Shown here one piece after another: positions 8,941 through 19,700 of a stretch of 64,000 nt of DNA; the stretch's first letter is position 1, and each line of letters opens with the position of its first letter. Source of the DNA: an uncultured Opitutia bacterium. GTDB lineage: Bacteria; Verrucomicrobiota; Verrucomicrobiia; Opitutales; Opitutaceae. The DNA lies in contig CAIJZY010000031.1 in the NCBI GenBank assembly GCA_903825285.1, forward strand, positions 86,078 through 150,077, written 5' to 3'. The translations under genes and the position numbers were made by a program. The notes under the pieces were generated by a model. The model worked only from the letters and a program-made list of their open reading frames with translations. It was not told the DNA's origin and made no database searches.

Positions 8941-10767
8941 CTACATCCGGCAGATCAGCAGCTCGCGCTCGAACAGCAGCTCCTTCGGCAGGTGGGCGTG
9001 CAGGTCGATGAACAGCTCCTCGTGCCCGAGCACCTCGGCGCGCCAGGCGGCGCGGTCGAACGCCTGCAGCTCGTCGAATTTCTCGCGGGGGAAGTCCATG
9101 CCCTCCCACTCGAGGTCCTCGTAGCGCGGCATCCAGCCGATCGGCGTCTCCTTCGCGCGGCCGCCGCCGCGGGCGCGGTCGACGACCCACTTGAGCACGC
9201 GCATGTTGTCCGAGAAGCCGGGCCACATGAACTTCCCGTCCTTGTCCTTCCGGAACCAGTTCACGTGGAAGATGCGCGGGGTTTCCGAAAGGCTGCGCTG
9301 CATGTTGATCCAGTGGCGGAAATAGTCGCCCATGTGGTAGCCGCAGAACGGCAGCATGGCGAACGGGTCGCGGCGGACCTTGCCGACCGCGCCCGCGGCG
9401 GCCGCGGTCATCTCGGAGCCCATCGTGGCGCCGACGTAGACGCCGCTCGACCAGTTGAACGCCTGGTAGATCAGGGGCATGGTCGTGGCGCGCCGCCCGC
9501 CGAAGATGAAGGCGCTGATCGGCACGCCCTCGGGATTCTCCCAGTCGGGGTCGATGGTCGGGCACTGCGACGCCGGCGCGGTGAAGCGCGAGTTCGGGTG
9601 CGCGGCCTTGGCGCCGGTCTGCAGCGCCATCTCGGGCGTCCAGCGCTTGCCCTGCCAGTCGAGGCACTCGGCCGGCGCGTCGCCGGTCATGCCCTCCCAC
9701 CACACGCCGCCGTCGGGCGTGAGCGCCACGTTGGTGAAGATCGTGTTCCGCGACAGCGCCGCCATGGCGTTCGGGTTCGTGGAGTGGCTGGTGCCGGGCG
9801 CGACGCCGAAGAAACCCGCCTCGGGGTTGATCGCGCGCAGCCGGCCGTCGGGGCCGGGCTTGATCCACGCGATGTCGTCGCCGACCGTCCAGACCTTCCA
9901 GCCCTTCCGCGCGAAGGCCTTCGGCGGGATGAGCATGGCGAAGTTGGTCTTGCCGCAGGCGCTCGGGAAGGCCGCGGCCACGTAGGTCTTCTCGCCGTGG
10001 GGGTTCTCGACGCCGAGGATGAGCATGTGCTCGGCCATCCAGCCCTCGTCGCGCGCCATCGCGCTCGCGATGCGCAGCGCGAAGCACTTCTTGCCCAGCA
10101 GCGCGTTGCCGCCGTAGCCGGAGCCAAAGCTCCAGATCTCGCGCGTCTCCGGGAAGTGCACGATGTACTTCTCCTTGTTGCACGGCCAGGACACGTCCTT
10201 CTGCCCGGGCGCCAGGGGCAGGCCCACGGAATGCATGCAGGGCACCACCCGGCGGAAATCCTCGTCAATCAGGTCGAAGACCTTCTGGCCGATGCGGGCC
10301 ATGATGCGCATGTTGACGACCACGTAGGGCGAGTCGGTCAGCTCGACGCCGATCTGGGACATGGGGGATCCGATCGGCCCCATGCTGAACGCGAGCACGT
10401 ACATCGTCCGCCCCTGCATGCAGCCGCTGAAGAGCCCGCGGAGGGTCTTCTTCATCTCGTAGGGATTGACCCAGTTGTTGGTCGGACCGGCGGAGTCCTT
10501 GGACTGGCTGCAGATGAAGGTGCGGTCCTCGACCCGGGCCACGTCGCTGGCGTCCGAGCGCGCATAATAGCAGCCGGGCCACTTGTGCTGGTTGAGTTTG
10601 ACGAAGGTGCCGCTGGCGACCAACTGCCCGCAGAGGTGGTCATACTCCTCCTGCGAGCCGTCCACCCAGTGCAGGGCGGCCGGCTGGCAGAGGGCGACCA
10701 TCTTCTCGACCCAGCGCAGGAGGTGGGGATTCCGGCTCAGGGGCTTGGTGGAAGCGTGTTTTTCCAT
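8941..10767 (-). CDS. pckG: Phosphoenolpyruvate carboxykinase (GTP)
   Basis: The enzyme interconverts oxaloacetate and phosphoenolpyruvate with GTP, the entry step of gluconeogenesis. It is 608 residues from the ATG at 10767, the usual size of the GTP family. Visible features are the substrate segment [10 protein letters not shown] (98-107), [20 protein letters not shown] (214-233), the P-loop [12 protein letters not shown] (267-278), the metal site [10 protein letters not shown] (295-304) and [18 protein letters not shown] (318-335). It lacks the ATP-type PckA architecture. A 130-base gap separates it from the divergent YciI-like gene. Together with putA it would feed amino-acid carbon into gluconeogenesis. 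Confidence 0.97.
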   Translation of the reverse strand: MEKHASTKPLSRNPHLLRWVEKMVALCQPAALHWVDGSQEEYDHLCGQLVASGTFVKLNQHKWPGCYYARSDASDVARVEDRTFICSQSKDSAGPTNNWVNPYEMKKTLRGLFSGCMQGRTMYVLAFSMGPIGSPMSQIGVELTDSPYVVVNMRIMARIGQKVFDLIDEDFRRVVPCMHSVGLPLAPGQKDVSWPCNKEKYIVHFPETREIWSFGSGYGGNALLGKKCFALRIASAMARDEGWMAEHMLILGVENPHGEKTYVAAAFPSACGKTNFAMLIPPKAFARKGWKVWTVGDDIAWIKPGPDGRLRAINPEAGFFGVAPGTSHSTNPNAMAALSRNTIFTNVALTPDGGVWWEGMTGDAPAECLDWQGKRWTPEMALQTGAKAAHPNSRFTAPASQCPTIDPDWENPEGVPISAFIFGGRRATTMPLIYQAFNWSSGVYVGATMGSEMTAAAAGAVGKVRRDPFAMLPFCGYHMGDYFRHWINMQRSLSETPRIFHVNWFRKDKDGKFMWPGFSDNMRVLKWVVDRARGGGRAKETPIGWMPRYEDLEWEGMDFPREKFDELQAFDRAAWRAEVLGHEELFIDLHAHLPKELLFERELLICRM

Positions 10768-10897
10768 GCGCGGAAGCTGCCCGCGACCGTGCGGTGAGTA
10801 AACGGGAATCAAGGTCAGCGACCTGCCAATGAAGCCGGTCTGTCCCCCTCATAAGATGCGACTCGCCCGCCCGCCCGCCGCGCGCCAGTGTGCCCGC

Positions 10898-11335
10898 ATG
10901 ATGCCCCGCCCGCTGCTTACCCTCCTGCTGGCCCTCGGCCTCGGCGCCCCGGCGGCGCTCGCCGCGGAACCCAAGGCTCCCGCCACCCCGGCCGCCGCCC
11001 CGTCCTCGGATCTCACGACCTACTATTTCGGCCTCATCGTGAAGGGACCCAACTACGCCGCCTACGGCAAGGAGGACCGCGCCAAGCTCCAGGCGCTGCA
11101 CCTCGCAAACATCGAGCGCCTCGCAAAGCTGGGCAAGCTGCTCGTCGCGGGTCCGTTCGAGGACAATGGCGAGTGGCGCGGCCTCTTCATCTTCAAGTGC
11201 GGCTCGCTCGCCGAGGCGCAGGCGCTCGCCGCCAGCGACCCGGAGGTGCAGACCGGACGGCTGCGGGTCGAGCTTCACCCTTGGATGACCACCAAGGGCT
11301 CGATTCACGACCCGGACTTCACGCCGGCGAAATAA
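10898..11335 (+). CDS. Exported YciI-family protein
   Basis: The protein has 145 residues from the ATG at 10898 (a second ATG follows at 10901). It has a Sec signal peptide (MMPRPLLTLLLALGLGAPAALAAEP) and then a YciI-like ferredoxin-fold domain: YYFGLIVKGPNYAAYGKED, LHLANIERLAKLGKLLVAGP, GLFIFKCGSLAEAQALAASD and the late RLRVELHPWM. The histidine in LHLAN corresponds to the conserved His of YciI. Most YciI proteins are cytoplasmic and poorly understood, so export is notable. Eight bases downstream begins a 55-residue membrane protein on the same strand. Confidence 0.85.
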   Translation: MMPRPLLTLLLALGLGAPAALAAEPKAPATPAAAPSSDLTTYYFGLIVKGPNYAAYGKEDRAKLQALHLANIERLAKLGKLLVAGPFEDNGEWRGLFIFKCGSLAEAQALAASDPEVQTGRLRVELHPWMTTKGSIHDPDFTPAK

Positions 11336-11343
11336 CCCGTCCC

Positions 11344-11511
11344 ATGGAAAAGCTCTGCATCCTCGTCGGCACCACGCTGGGCGGCTACGCCGGCTGGGCG
11401 CTGCCCGAACTCTGCGGGCTGGGCTTCGGCTGGTGCTTCGCCATCAGCAGCGTCGGCAGCATCGTCGGCGTCTGGGCCGGCTGGAAGCTCGCGCGCAAGC
11501 TCGCCGAGTAA
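11344..11511 (+). CDS. Small glycine-rich membrane protein
   Basis: This 55-residue reading frame starts at ATG 11344 and stops at TAA 11509-11511. It contains two hydrophobic stretches, LCILVGTTLGGYAGWALPEL (residues 4-23) and the region 29-48 with the pattern AISSVGSIVGVWAGW, followed by a basic tail KLARKLAE. The repeated small residues (G/A/S every 3-4 positions) allow helix packing, so a two-helix hairpin in the membrane is likely. It follows the YciI-like gene by 8 bases and is convergent with the TonB receptor. Function unknown. Confidence 0.65.
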   Translation: MEKLCILVGTTLGGYAGWALPELCGLGFGWCFAISSVGSIVGVWAGWKLARKLAE

Positions 11512-11526
11512 GCGGGGCGCCGGGTC

Positions 11527-14500
11527 TCAGTACTTGCGGGTCAGCTCCACCGACCACGACCGGCCGCGCGCCAGGACATTGTAGACGCCGGGATCGTAGC
11601 CGCGCGCGTCGCTCGACAGCGGCGGCTGCAGGTTGAACACGTTGACCACGCCCAGCCGGATCGACGTGTCGCGGAGGTAGCGGTTGGCCGACGCGAGCCG
11701 GTACGTGAGGTAGGTGTTGTACGTCAGGGTGTCGTGCACCACGTAGCGGTAGGTCCACGCCCCGCCGGTGTAGACCGCGGAAATGTAGCGGGGCGAACCG
11801 AGCGACTGATAAATGCTCTGCGTGGTGCTCGTGTTCCCATCCTGGTAGCTGCCGATGTAGTACGCCGCCAGACCGGCGCACCAGCGCTCGCGCTGCCAGC
11901 TGAGCGTGGTGGTGCCGCGCCAGATCGCGGCGCCGCCCGCCGTGAAGCTGTTCTGGTTCCGGAGCACGGTCTTCGGCTTGCCGGGCGCGTCGTACGAGTA
12001 GAAGTCGATGAGGTAGGTCCACGCGGAATCGAACGAGAACCGGCCCAGCGTCCCGGGCGCGAAGCGCCAGTTCAGGTCGAGGTCCACGCCGTTCACGAAC
12101 TGCTGCGCCTTGTTGAAGTACGTGAGCCGGATGTAGTCGATCGCGCCCACCACCGCGCGCTGCTGGTCCAGCGGCTTGCCGGCGTTGTAGGCGGCAAAAT
12201 AATCGCGGTCCGCCTGGGTCACCGGCAGCCGCACGACCGCCGGGTCGCCGTGGTAGCCCGCCGTGCCCGAGCCGAGGTCCACCTGCGCGACCGGCACGCC
12301 GGCCGCCAGCTGCGCCTGCGTCGCGGCCACCAGCGCATCGCGGTCGCTGTTCGACGCGTCCGAAGCGGTCGGCCCGCTGATGACGTTCTTCTGGCGGATT
12401 TCCCAGTAATCCACCGACAGCGACAGGCCGTGAACCTTCGGCACGTCCACCACCACGCCGGCGGTGAATCCAGCCGAGGACTCGGGCTTCAGGGTGAGAT
12501 TGCCGGAGCTGAGGCTGCGACGGTTCGTCGAGCCGTCCGTGGGCAGGCCGGTCACGATGCTGCGGTACGCATCCGTGGTGTTGGTCGCCGTGCGGACGAG
12601 CGAGCCGGTGAAAAGCTCGGCCAGGTTCGGGGCGTGATAGCCCTGGTTGTACGAGGTCCGCACCATCACGCCCGGCGCCGGCCGCCAGTTGAGGCCGTAC
12701 TTCGGCTTCGTCGTGCCGCCGAAGTCGCTGTAATGCTCGTGCCGCACCGCGGCCGTGAACTCGAGCGACTCCCGCAGCGGCCCGCGATTGCCGGGACCCA
12801 CCAGCGGCAGCACGGTCTCGGCATAGACCGCCGAGACGAAGCGGTTGGCGTGCGTGTCGGAGTTGGGCGAGAACCCGAGAAAGTCGTTGGTGGTCGGGTC
12901 GAGCCCGGAGCCGGCGGGATTCAACCCGGCGTACGGCGGCCGGTAGTCGTCGTAGCCCTCGTAGCGGTACTCGCCGCCCACCGCGCCCGTGACCTGATTG
13001 CCGGCCCAGAGCGGGGCCACGTCACCCGTGAGATGAAAATCACCGCTGCCGAGCTGGGTGATGCCGTTGCGCACAAAGGTCTGTCGGAATCCGGACGTCA
13101 CGCTGTTCGGACTCGTCGCGGGGCCGGTGACCGCCAGCGTCCCGCCCTGCACCGCGAAGGCGTAGCCAAACGGGTTGTAGGCCTTGGCCGGGTCCGTCTG
13201 GTTGAGCGCCTGCTGCAGCAGGCTCTTCCGGTCGGTGCCGGCCTCCGCGTCGACCACCCGCGCCTTCGAGTAGAGCAGCGCCGCCTCCCAGTTCCACGAG
13301 CCCTCGAGCCGGCCGCGCAGTCCCGCCACGCCGCGGTAGACGTTGTCGGTGATGGTGGCAGTGCGCGCGGGCAGATCGGCGAGGCGCTTGTTGGTGATGA
13401 CGATCGCCGAGGGCGTGCCGGTGAGCCGCGGCGTGCCGTCGGCGTTCGCTGTGCCGGTCGGGCTCCAGTAGCGCGAGCCGAACGGGTTGTAGGGATTGTC
13501 CACCGGCACGATGAGGTTGCCGTCGGTCGAGGCCGTGATGCCGTCGGGCTCGCGCGTCGTGATCGAGTGCGAACGGTACAGGGCGAGGTCGGTAAAGAAG
13601 GTGAGCCGGTTGTTGAGGTCGTACTCGAGGCTGCTGTACCAGTTCACGCGCTTCGACTCGGGCTGGAGGACGCGGTAGGCGTTGTTGTTCCAGTAGTAGT
13701 CGCGCTCGACGCCGGTGCGGCTCGGGGTCGTGGTCTTGAAGCCCACGGGGCCGGCCGTGGTCGGCACCAGATAGAACAGCCCGGACGACGCCACCAGCGT
13801 CGCCGGCACGCCGGCGGACCGCGCCGCGGTGAATGTGCCGTCGGGGTTCACCACGCCGAGCGTGTAGCTGCCGTACGCGCTGGTGGAGGAGCGCGTGAAG
13901 AACGTCGTGCTCTTCGTCACGTCGCTCCACGGCGCCGGCGCCCGGCTGGTGAGGTCGCTGTCCGCGGAAAAGGCCCGGTCGCGGGCGTAGATCGCCTCGC
14001 GACTGTAGAGGTCGAGCGTCGTGAGAAACCGGCCGCGGCCGCCGGCCAGCGCCTGGCCGTGGGTCAGCGTCACCCGCGACTCCCCGCCGTCGCCCGCCTG
14101 CGTGCGGCCGTAGCGGAGCGCGAGCTCGGTGCCCCGGAAATCCGGCCGCGTCACGTAGTTCACCACGCCCGCCACGGCGTCGGCGCCATAGACCGGAGAG
14201 GCCCCGTCGCGCAGCACCTCGACGCGGTCGAGGCCGCGGTTGGGCAGCTGGTTCACGTTGACGGAGAGCGACGGCACGCTGCCCTCGACCGTGCTGATCG
14301 GGTGCGGCGCGAGGCGGCGGCCGTTGAGCAGGATCAGGGTGTCGCCGGACGGCAGTCCGCGGAGCGAGATCGCCGCGTCGTCGCCGCGCGCCTGCGCCCC
14401 CAGCGTCGCCGTCTCGTTGAGCGGCAGGCCCGTCACCATCGGCAGCGCCGTCAGCAGGTCGGAGGGCTGGCCCGCGTCGCGGAGGTCCAGCTGGTCGCGA

Positions 14501-14667
14501 CCAAGGATCGTGACCGGCAGCACCTTTTCCTGATCCGTGCGCCGGAGGTTGGTGCCCGTGACCGTGACCGCCTCGAGCCGGACCACCGGGTCGGCCGGCG
14601 GCGTCTGCGCGCGGGCCGCGGTCAGCAGCGCGGCAAACACGGCAAAACGGCGGACGGGGCTTTTCAT
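11527..14667 (-). CDS. TonB-dependent outer-membrane receptor
   Basis: The protein has 1046 residues with a signal peptide (MKSPVRRFAVFAALLTAARA). The plug domain (about 30-190) shows LEAVTVTGTNLRR, ISLRGLPSGDTLILLNGRRL, NQLPNRGLDRVEVLRDGASP and VYGADAVAGVVNYVTR, typical of the iron-complex/carbohydrate receptor type. A long beta-barrel follows, ending in an aromatic residue (SWSVELTRKY). It lacks the N-terminal carboxypeptidase-like extension of SusC proteins, and no SusD partner is adjacent. The substrate is unknown; the later polysaccharide genes are not directly coupled to it. The 58-base gap upstream leads to the CDF transporter on the same strand. Confidence 0.95.
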   Translation of the reverse strand: MKSPVRRFAVFAALLTAARAQTPPADPVVRLEAVTVTGTNLRRTDQEKVLPVTILGRDQLDLRDAGQPSDLLTALPMVTGLPLNETATLGAQARGDDAAISLRGLPSGDTLILLNGRRLAPHPISTVEGSVPSLSVNVNQLPNRGLDRVEVLRDGASPVYGADAVAGVVNYVTRPDFRGTELALRYGRTQAGDGGESRVTLTHGQALAGGRGRFLTTLDLYSREAIYARDRAFSADSDLTSRAPAPWSDVTKSTTFFTRSSTSAYGSYTLGVVNPDGTFTAARSAGVPATLVASSGLFYLVPTTAGPVGFKTTTPSRTGVERDYYWNNNAYRVLQPESKRVNWYSSLEYDLNNRLTFFTDLALYRSHSITTREPDGITASTDGNLIVPVDNPYNPFGSRYWSPTGTANADGTPRLTGTPSAIVITNKRLADLPARTATITDNVYRGVAGLRGRLEGSWNWEAALLYSKARVVDAEAGTDRKSLLQQALNQTDPAKAYNPFGYAFAVQGGTLAVTGPATSPNSVTSGFRQTFVRNGITQLGSGDFHLTGDVAPLWAGNQVTGAVGGEYRYEGYDDYRPPYAGLNPAGSGLDPTTNDFLGFSPNSDTHANRFVSAVYAETVLPLVGPGNRGPLRESLEFTAAVRHEHYSDFGGTTKPKYGLNWRPAPGVMVRTSYNQGYHAPNLAELFTGSLVRTATNTTDAYRSIVTGLPTDGSTNRRSLSSGNLTLKPESSAGFTAGVVVDVPKVHGLSLSVDYWEIRQKNVISGPTASDASNSDRDALVAATQAQLAAGVPVAQVDLGSGTAGYHGDPAVVRLPVTQADRDYFAAYNAGKPLDQQRAVVGAIDYIRLTYFNKAQQFVNGVDLDLNWRFAPGTLGRFSFDSAWTYLIDFYSYDAPGKPKTVLRNQNSFTAGGAAIWRGTTTLSWQRERWCAGLAAYYIGSYQDGNTSTTQSIYQSLGSPRYISAVYTGGAWTYRYVVHDTLTYNTYLTYRLASANRYLRDTSIRLGVVNVFNLQPPLSSDARGYDPGVYNVLARGRSWSVELTRKY

Positions 14668-14725
14668 GGCAGCATTGGCGATGGCGGGGGGCCGGAGGCC
14701 GCGCCAGCCAAATCCCTGTCACATG

Positions 14726-15634
14726 CTATTTCATCGGCTCGATGTGCACGGTGACGTCGCTGATCGCATGCACCGTGGAGCCGAGCAGCGCGTCCTTCAC
14801 CGCGTGGGCGATGTCGTGTCCCGCCCGCACGGACAGGTTGCCGTCCACCCGCACCTGGATGTCCACGAGGTAGCTGAGCCCGCTTTTGCGCACCCGGACC
14901 TTGTCCAGGGCCTGCACGCCCGGCACCGCCAGCGCCAGGATGCGGACCTCGTGCTCGAAGTTGGCGGGCGCCGCCGCATCCATCACGTCGCCGATCGCGC
15001 GGCGGAACATGCTGAAGCCGTTGACCGCGATGATCACGCACGCGAAGAGCGCCGCCCAGTCGTCGGCGGTTTCCCAGCCGGGCCCGCCCCAGAGCGCGAT
15101 GCTGATCCCGACAAACGCCGCGCCGGAGGTCAGCGCATCCGACCAGTGGTGCAGCGCCTCGATGTTCAGCGCCGTGCTCCCGACCTCGGCGCCGGCCCGG
15201 CCCATCCGGCGGGAAAAGGCGACCTTTACGACGATGACGGCGGCGAGCAGCACGAGCGTCCACCACTCCGGGCTCTGGTGCGGGGTCATGATCTCGCGCA
15301 CGGCGTGCACCGCCAGCCAGCCGGCCATGAGGAAGACAAAGACCGCCACCGACAGGCCCGCGAGCGGCTCGGCCTTGCCGTGTCCGTAGGGGTGATCGGC
15401 GTCGGGCGGCCGCGCCGCCACCCGGAAGCCCGCCCACACCAGCGCGGAGGACAGGATGTCGAGGATCGACTCGGCCGCGTCCGCGATCAGGGCGTAGGTG
15501 TGGCCGAAGATCCCGCCGGCCAGCTTCACCACCGCCAGCAGCGTGTTCAGCCCGATGCCGCGCAGCACCAGCTGGGCGCTGTCGTTCGCGCGCCGCTGCG
15601 TGGCGGCATGTTGGCGGGCGAGCTCCGTGGGCAT
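14726..15634 (-). CDS. Cation diffusion facilitator family transporter
   Basis: The transporter has 302 residues from the ATG at 15634; the frame extends further but the upstream part is unlike the family. The protein would export divalent metal (Zn, Fe, Co or Mn) in exchange for protons. It has about six hydrophobic helices, with the metal-site patterns DAAESILD in the second helix and HHWSDALTSG in the fifth (DxxxD and HxxxD), and a C-terminal cytoplasmic domain (about 215-302) with VRVRKSGLSYLVDIQVRVDG and AHAVKDALL. Metal selectivity cannot be read with confidence; the histidine-containing HxxxD site is compatible with zinc. It lies divergent to the ACT protein gene. Confidence 0.94.
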   Translation of the reverse strand: MPTELARQHAATQRRANDSAQLVLRGIGLNTLLAVVKLAGGIFGHTYALIADAAESILDILSSALVWAGFRVAARPPDADHPYGHGKAEPLAGLSVAVFVFLMAGWLAVHAVREIMTPHQSPEWWTLVLLAAVIVVKVAFSRRMGRAGAEVGSTALNIEALHHWSDALTSGAAFVGISIALWGGPGWETADDWAALFACVIIAVNGFSMFRRAIGDVMDAAAPANFEHEVRILALAVPGVQALDKVRVRKSGLSYLVDIQVRVDGNLSVRAGHDIAHAVKDALLGSTVHAISDVTVHIEPMK

Positions 15635-15720
15635 GGGGGACAACGCTACGGACGCGGCGCCGGGCGGCCAGCCTGCAATTGACCGCCCCCCGCCCGCCCG
15701 CCATGCTGCCACCGCAAGCC

Positions 15721-16176
15721 ATGGCTTCGTCCAAAACCACCCTCGCCACCGACCCCGTGCGCCAGTTCTCCGTGTTCGCGGAAAACCGGGTCGGCCGGCT
15801 CTACGACCTCACGACCCTGTTCAAGGACCACCAGGTCCACATCATGGCCATCACGGTGCTCGACACGACCGACAGCGCCGTCATCCGCCTGATCGTCGAC
15901 GACCGCGAGAAGGCCCGCGAGCTCATGGTGAAAAACGATTTTCCCTTCACCGAGTGCGACGTGCTGGCCGTGGAGATGCTGGACGAGCGCCCGCTGCGCG
16001 ATGTGCTGGCCGCGCTGCTCGAGGCGGAGATCAACGTCCACTACGTCTACAGCTTCATCAAGCGCCCCGAGGGCAAGTCCGCGCTCGCGCTCAACGTGGA
16101 GGACGCCGACGTCGCCGCCCAGGCGCTGAACGCCCGCGGCTTCAAGGTGCTCACGCAGCGGGACATTTCCCGCTGA
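15721..16176 (+). CDS. Stand-alone tandem ACT-domain protein
   Basis: The protein has 151 residues from the ATG at 15721. Two ACT-like units are visible: residues ~14-75 (RQFSVFAENRVGRLYDLTTL, then HIMAITVLDTTDSAVIRLIV) and ~82-148 (DVLAVEMLDERPLRDVLAAL, then INVHYVYSFIKRPEGKSALA). ACT domains bind amino acids or other small effectors. The protein has no enzyme domain and is not the acetolactate synthase small subunit, because no ilvB is adjacent and the ilvH motifs are missing. It is convergent with the DUF3299 gene and probably acts as a cytoplasmic regulator or sensor. Confidence 0.85.
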   Translation: MASSKTTLATDPVRQFSVFAENRVGRLYDLTTLFKDHQVHIMAITVLDTTDSAVIRLIVDDREKARELMVKNDFPFTECDVLAVEMLDERPLRDVLAALLEAEINVHYVYSFIKRPEGKSALALNVEDADVAAQALNARGFKVLTQRDISR

Positions 16177-16185
16177 CGCGCGGGC

Positions 16186-16719
16186 CTATTTTACCTCACC
16201 CATCCGCTCGCCTTCGAGCAGGTAGATGCCGGTCATGTAGCCGTTCTCGAACATGGCGCCGACCTTCAGCCGGCCGTAGAAGGAAATAGGCACGTCCATC
16301 AGGGGGTGCACCCCGCCCTGCGTCATGTGGACGACGACCCACTCGTTCATGTTCGGGATCACGCCGTAGCAGCACATCATCGGGTCCTTCACCAAGAGAA
16401 ACTCGGTCACGAGCCCGCCATCCATCTTCACCGGCAGCATGAACCCGGTCACGATGGCCTTCTGGCCGCTCCAGGCCTTCACGCGGTCGGGGATCTGCTC
16501 CTCGCCGGTCGCCGGCGGAGCCTTCGGGTCGGCCGCGGGATCGTACGCGGGCGCCGCGAACTTGTACGACGCCAGCCGGTCGAAGCCGAGCCGCAGGTAG
16601 CCGTTCTCCACCTCCGGCGCGGGAACACCGTTGTCGGCCGCCGCCAGCGGCGCCGCCAGCAGGGCCAGCAGCCCGAGCGGCCGTAGCACCGCCCCCAGGA
16701 ATCGCGGGAGAAATTTCAT
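16186..16719 (-). CDS. Exported DUF3299 protein
   Basis: The protein has 177 residues from the ATG at 16719, with a Sec signal peptide (FLGAVLRPLGLLALLAAPLAAA). The domain typical of DUF3299 follows: QKAIVTGFMLPVKMDGGLVT, EFLLVKDPMMCCYGVIPNMN, EWVVVHMTQGG and a late PISFYGRLKVGAMFENGYMT. The adjacent cysteine pair in MMCCYG is conserved in the family and may bind metal. Family members are often found near membrane transport genes; their role is not established. It is divergent from the heparinase-family gene with an 80-base gap. Confidence 0.8.
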   Translation of the reverse strand: MKFLPRFLGAVLRPLGLLALLAAPLAAADNGVPAPEVENGYLRLGFDRLASYKFAAPAYDPAADPKAPPATGEEQIPDRVKAWSGQKAIVTGFMLPVKMDGGLVTEFLLVKDPMMCCYGVIPNMNEWVVVHMTQGGVHPLMDVPISFYGRLKVGAMFENGYMTGIYLLEGERMGEVK

Positions 16720-16799
16720 GTCGCGGCGCACCGTGGCACCAGGTGCCCGGCGCGTCAAAAGCTTTGCCGCCCGCGCCCCCGGCAACCACCGTGCCGCCC

Positions 16800-19700
16800 A
16801 TGCGCTCCACCCTGCCCCGCCTGCTCGCCGCCGCGCTCGCGCTGGGCGCCAGCCTGACGACCGCCGCCGCCCGCGACCCGTGGTTTCCCGACGGCCCCAT
16901 CCAGCCGCAGATCCCGCACGACGTCCTCCTGCCGCAGAAGGTGCGCACGCCGCAGTTCCCGCTCAAGACCGCCCGCACGCTCCACACCGACGCCGAGATC
17001 GCCCAGGCCCGCGCCAATGTCGCGCGCTACCCCGCCGCCCGCGCCCTTGCCGACCAGATCCTCAAGGAGGCTAAGTACTGGACGGCGTGGAGCGACCAGG
17101 ACCTGCACGACCTTGTGACCACCGCCGAGGTCCCGCGGGCCGTCGAGCTCTGCAACGCCGGCTGCCCCATCCACGGGCGGAAAATCTACGAGGGCATCAA
17201 CGGCTCCTCCTACCCGTGGATCGTCGATCCCCGCCAGCCTTTCAAGGTCAAGTGCCCGATCGGCGGCGAGGTCTACCCCGACAACGACTACGGCGCGTAT
17301 TACCGCAGCGGATTCAAGGACAAGAGCCTCCTGAAGGGGAAGATCGTGGACGATGGCTGGGGCTGGGTCGGCCCCGACGGCCAGCGCTACTGGTTCGTCG
17401 CGCATGCCAACCACATGGTCTGGCAGGGCCCGGGCCTCGACAGCCGCTGCCTCATCACCGGCACGCAGGTCCTGAGCCGCGCCTACCTGCTCACCGGCGA
17501 TCCCCTCTACGCCCACAAGGCCGCCATCCTCCTCCACCGCATCGCCGAGGTCTACCCGACGATGAACCACGAGCAGCAGTCGCGCTTCGGCCAGCTCATG
17601 GCCGCCCAGGGCACCCGTTACCCGGGCAAGATCGTCAACCTCATCTGGGAGTCCTACCAGGTCGCGCCCTGCCTGTCCGAGGCCTACGACAACATCTGGG
17701 AGACCCTCGATGCCGACACCGTGCTGCAGCAGTTCTACCACCAGACCGGCGCACAGGTCCGCGCGTGCATCGAGGCCAACTACCTCGAGGACGCCATCGA
17801 CGCCTACTTCGACGACAAGATGCGCGGCAACTACGGCACGCACCAGCGCGCCCTGCTCCAGCTCGCCGTCGTCCGCCAGCACGGCGACAACGCGCGCTAT
17901 GTCGACGAGGTGCTCCACCGTCCCGAGGGCCACCTGCTGCGCATCGGCTTCGACTACGCGCTCTACAACCTCGTCTACCGCGATGGCGCCCCGCACGAGT
18001 CGCCCGACTACAACTTCGTCTGGACCCGTATCCTTGCGGCGTCCGCCGAGCTGCTGAAGAAGCTCGGCTACGACCTCGCGACCATGCCGCGGCTGCGGCG
18101 GATGTTCGACACGCCGCTCGACTTCATCACGGTCGGCCAGCTCTCCCCGCCGCTCGGCGACAGCAGCACGCGCTACGCCCCGCTCATCGGGCGCGACTCC
18201 CTCACCTACCAGCGCGGCCTGCAGCTCTACGGCGACCCGCGCTACGCCGGGTTCCTGGCCGGCATCGGCGCCACCGGCGACCAGACCTTCGGCAGCTTCG
18301 AGGCGCTGTTTGCGCCGGCCCTCCCGGCCCAGACCCCGCCCGGCGCCGGCCGCGTCGTGCCGCCGCAACCGTCCCGCATCCTCAGCGGCTACGGCTACGC
18401 CCTGCTCAACAATCCCGCCGACACGCGCTCGCTCGGGCTCTTCTACGGGCTGCATGTCGCCCACTACCACCACGACCGCCTGCAGTTCGACCTCTTCGCC
18501 CACGGCCAGGACCTGACGCCCGACCTGGGCTATCCCGACGGCGCCAATGAGTTCAACGCCGGCATCTTCACCTGGTCCAAGACCACCATCTCGCACAACA
18601 CCGTCACGGTCGACGCCCACCGCCAGCCCGCCAATCCCGCCGGCCACCTCCGGCTCTTTGCCGACGGGCCGTTCGCCCGCGCCCTCACCGCCGACGGCGC
18701 CGGCACCTACCCGCAGGCCACCACCTATCGCCGCACGCTCGTGATGGTGGACGTGCCCGGCGCCGCCGACCGCGGCTACGTGGTGGACTTCTTCGACGTC
18801 GTGGGCGGCCGCCAGCACGACTACAGCCTGCACGGCCCGACCGGAAAGTTCACCCTGCTCGGCGGCGCGTGGTCGCCGCCCGCACCCGGCACGCTGGCCG
18901 GGCCCGATGTCGCCGTCGGCGCGCTCTACGACGACCCCGAGCGGGGCGCGAAGGATTTCAAAGGGAGCTACCTCAACTACGCCGGCTCCGGCTTCCAGCA
19001 CCTGGTGAACGTCCGCCGCCTGCAGTCCGGCGCGGATGACGTCGTCGCCGAGTACGTCCACGACAAGGATCCCAACGCCCGCATCCGGCTGCGCGTGCTG
19101 CCGCAGGCTGGCCAGGAGCTGATCTCCACCGAGGCCCGCGTCTCGCCGATGAAGTACCCGGAGCTGGTGCACTTCCTCATCGCACGCCGGGTCGCCGCGC
19201 CGGGCGCCCCCGAGCTGGCCAGCGCGTTTGCCGCCGTGCTGGAGCCGTTTGCGACCGAGCCTTTCATCACCTCGGCCCACCGCCTCGCCCTCGCCAACGG
19301 CTCCGTGGTCGTCGTCGCCCGCGCCGGCGGGGAGCGCGACCTCGTGTTCCACCACCAGGGCAACGACGCCGCGCTGTTCGCCGGCGATGACACGCCCCCG
19401 GTCGTCACCGACGCCGAGGTGGCCGTGATCTCCCTCGATGCCCAGCACCGGCCCGTCCGCGCGTTCTTCGCCGGTGGCAGTTTCCTCCAAATCGGCGCCC
19501 GCCGGCTCACCGCCTCCGGGCTGGCCGGCTCCGTGACCGCCGTGGACGTCGCCGCGGGCAAACTCCATGTGCGCCTCGCCCCGGGCACGCCCGCGCCCAA
19601 TCTCGCGCAGCTCCCCGGCCGCGTGCTGCAGCTCTCGAATCCCCTGCGCGACACGGTCCAGACGATCACGCGCGCCGAGCAAGCCGGCGACGAGCTGGTG

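Noticed and set aside
15721..16176. Acetolactate synthase small subunit (ilvH)
   Set aside because: The protein has two ACT-like units but lacks the ilvH signature and has no adjacent large-subunit gene.
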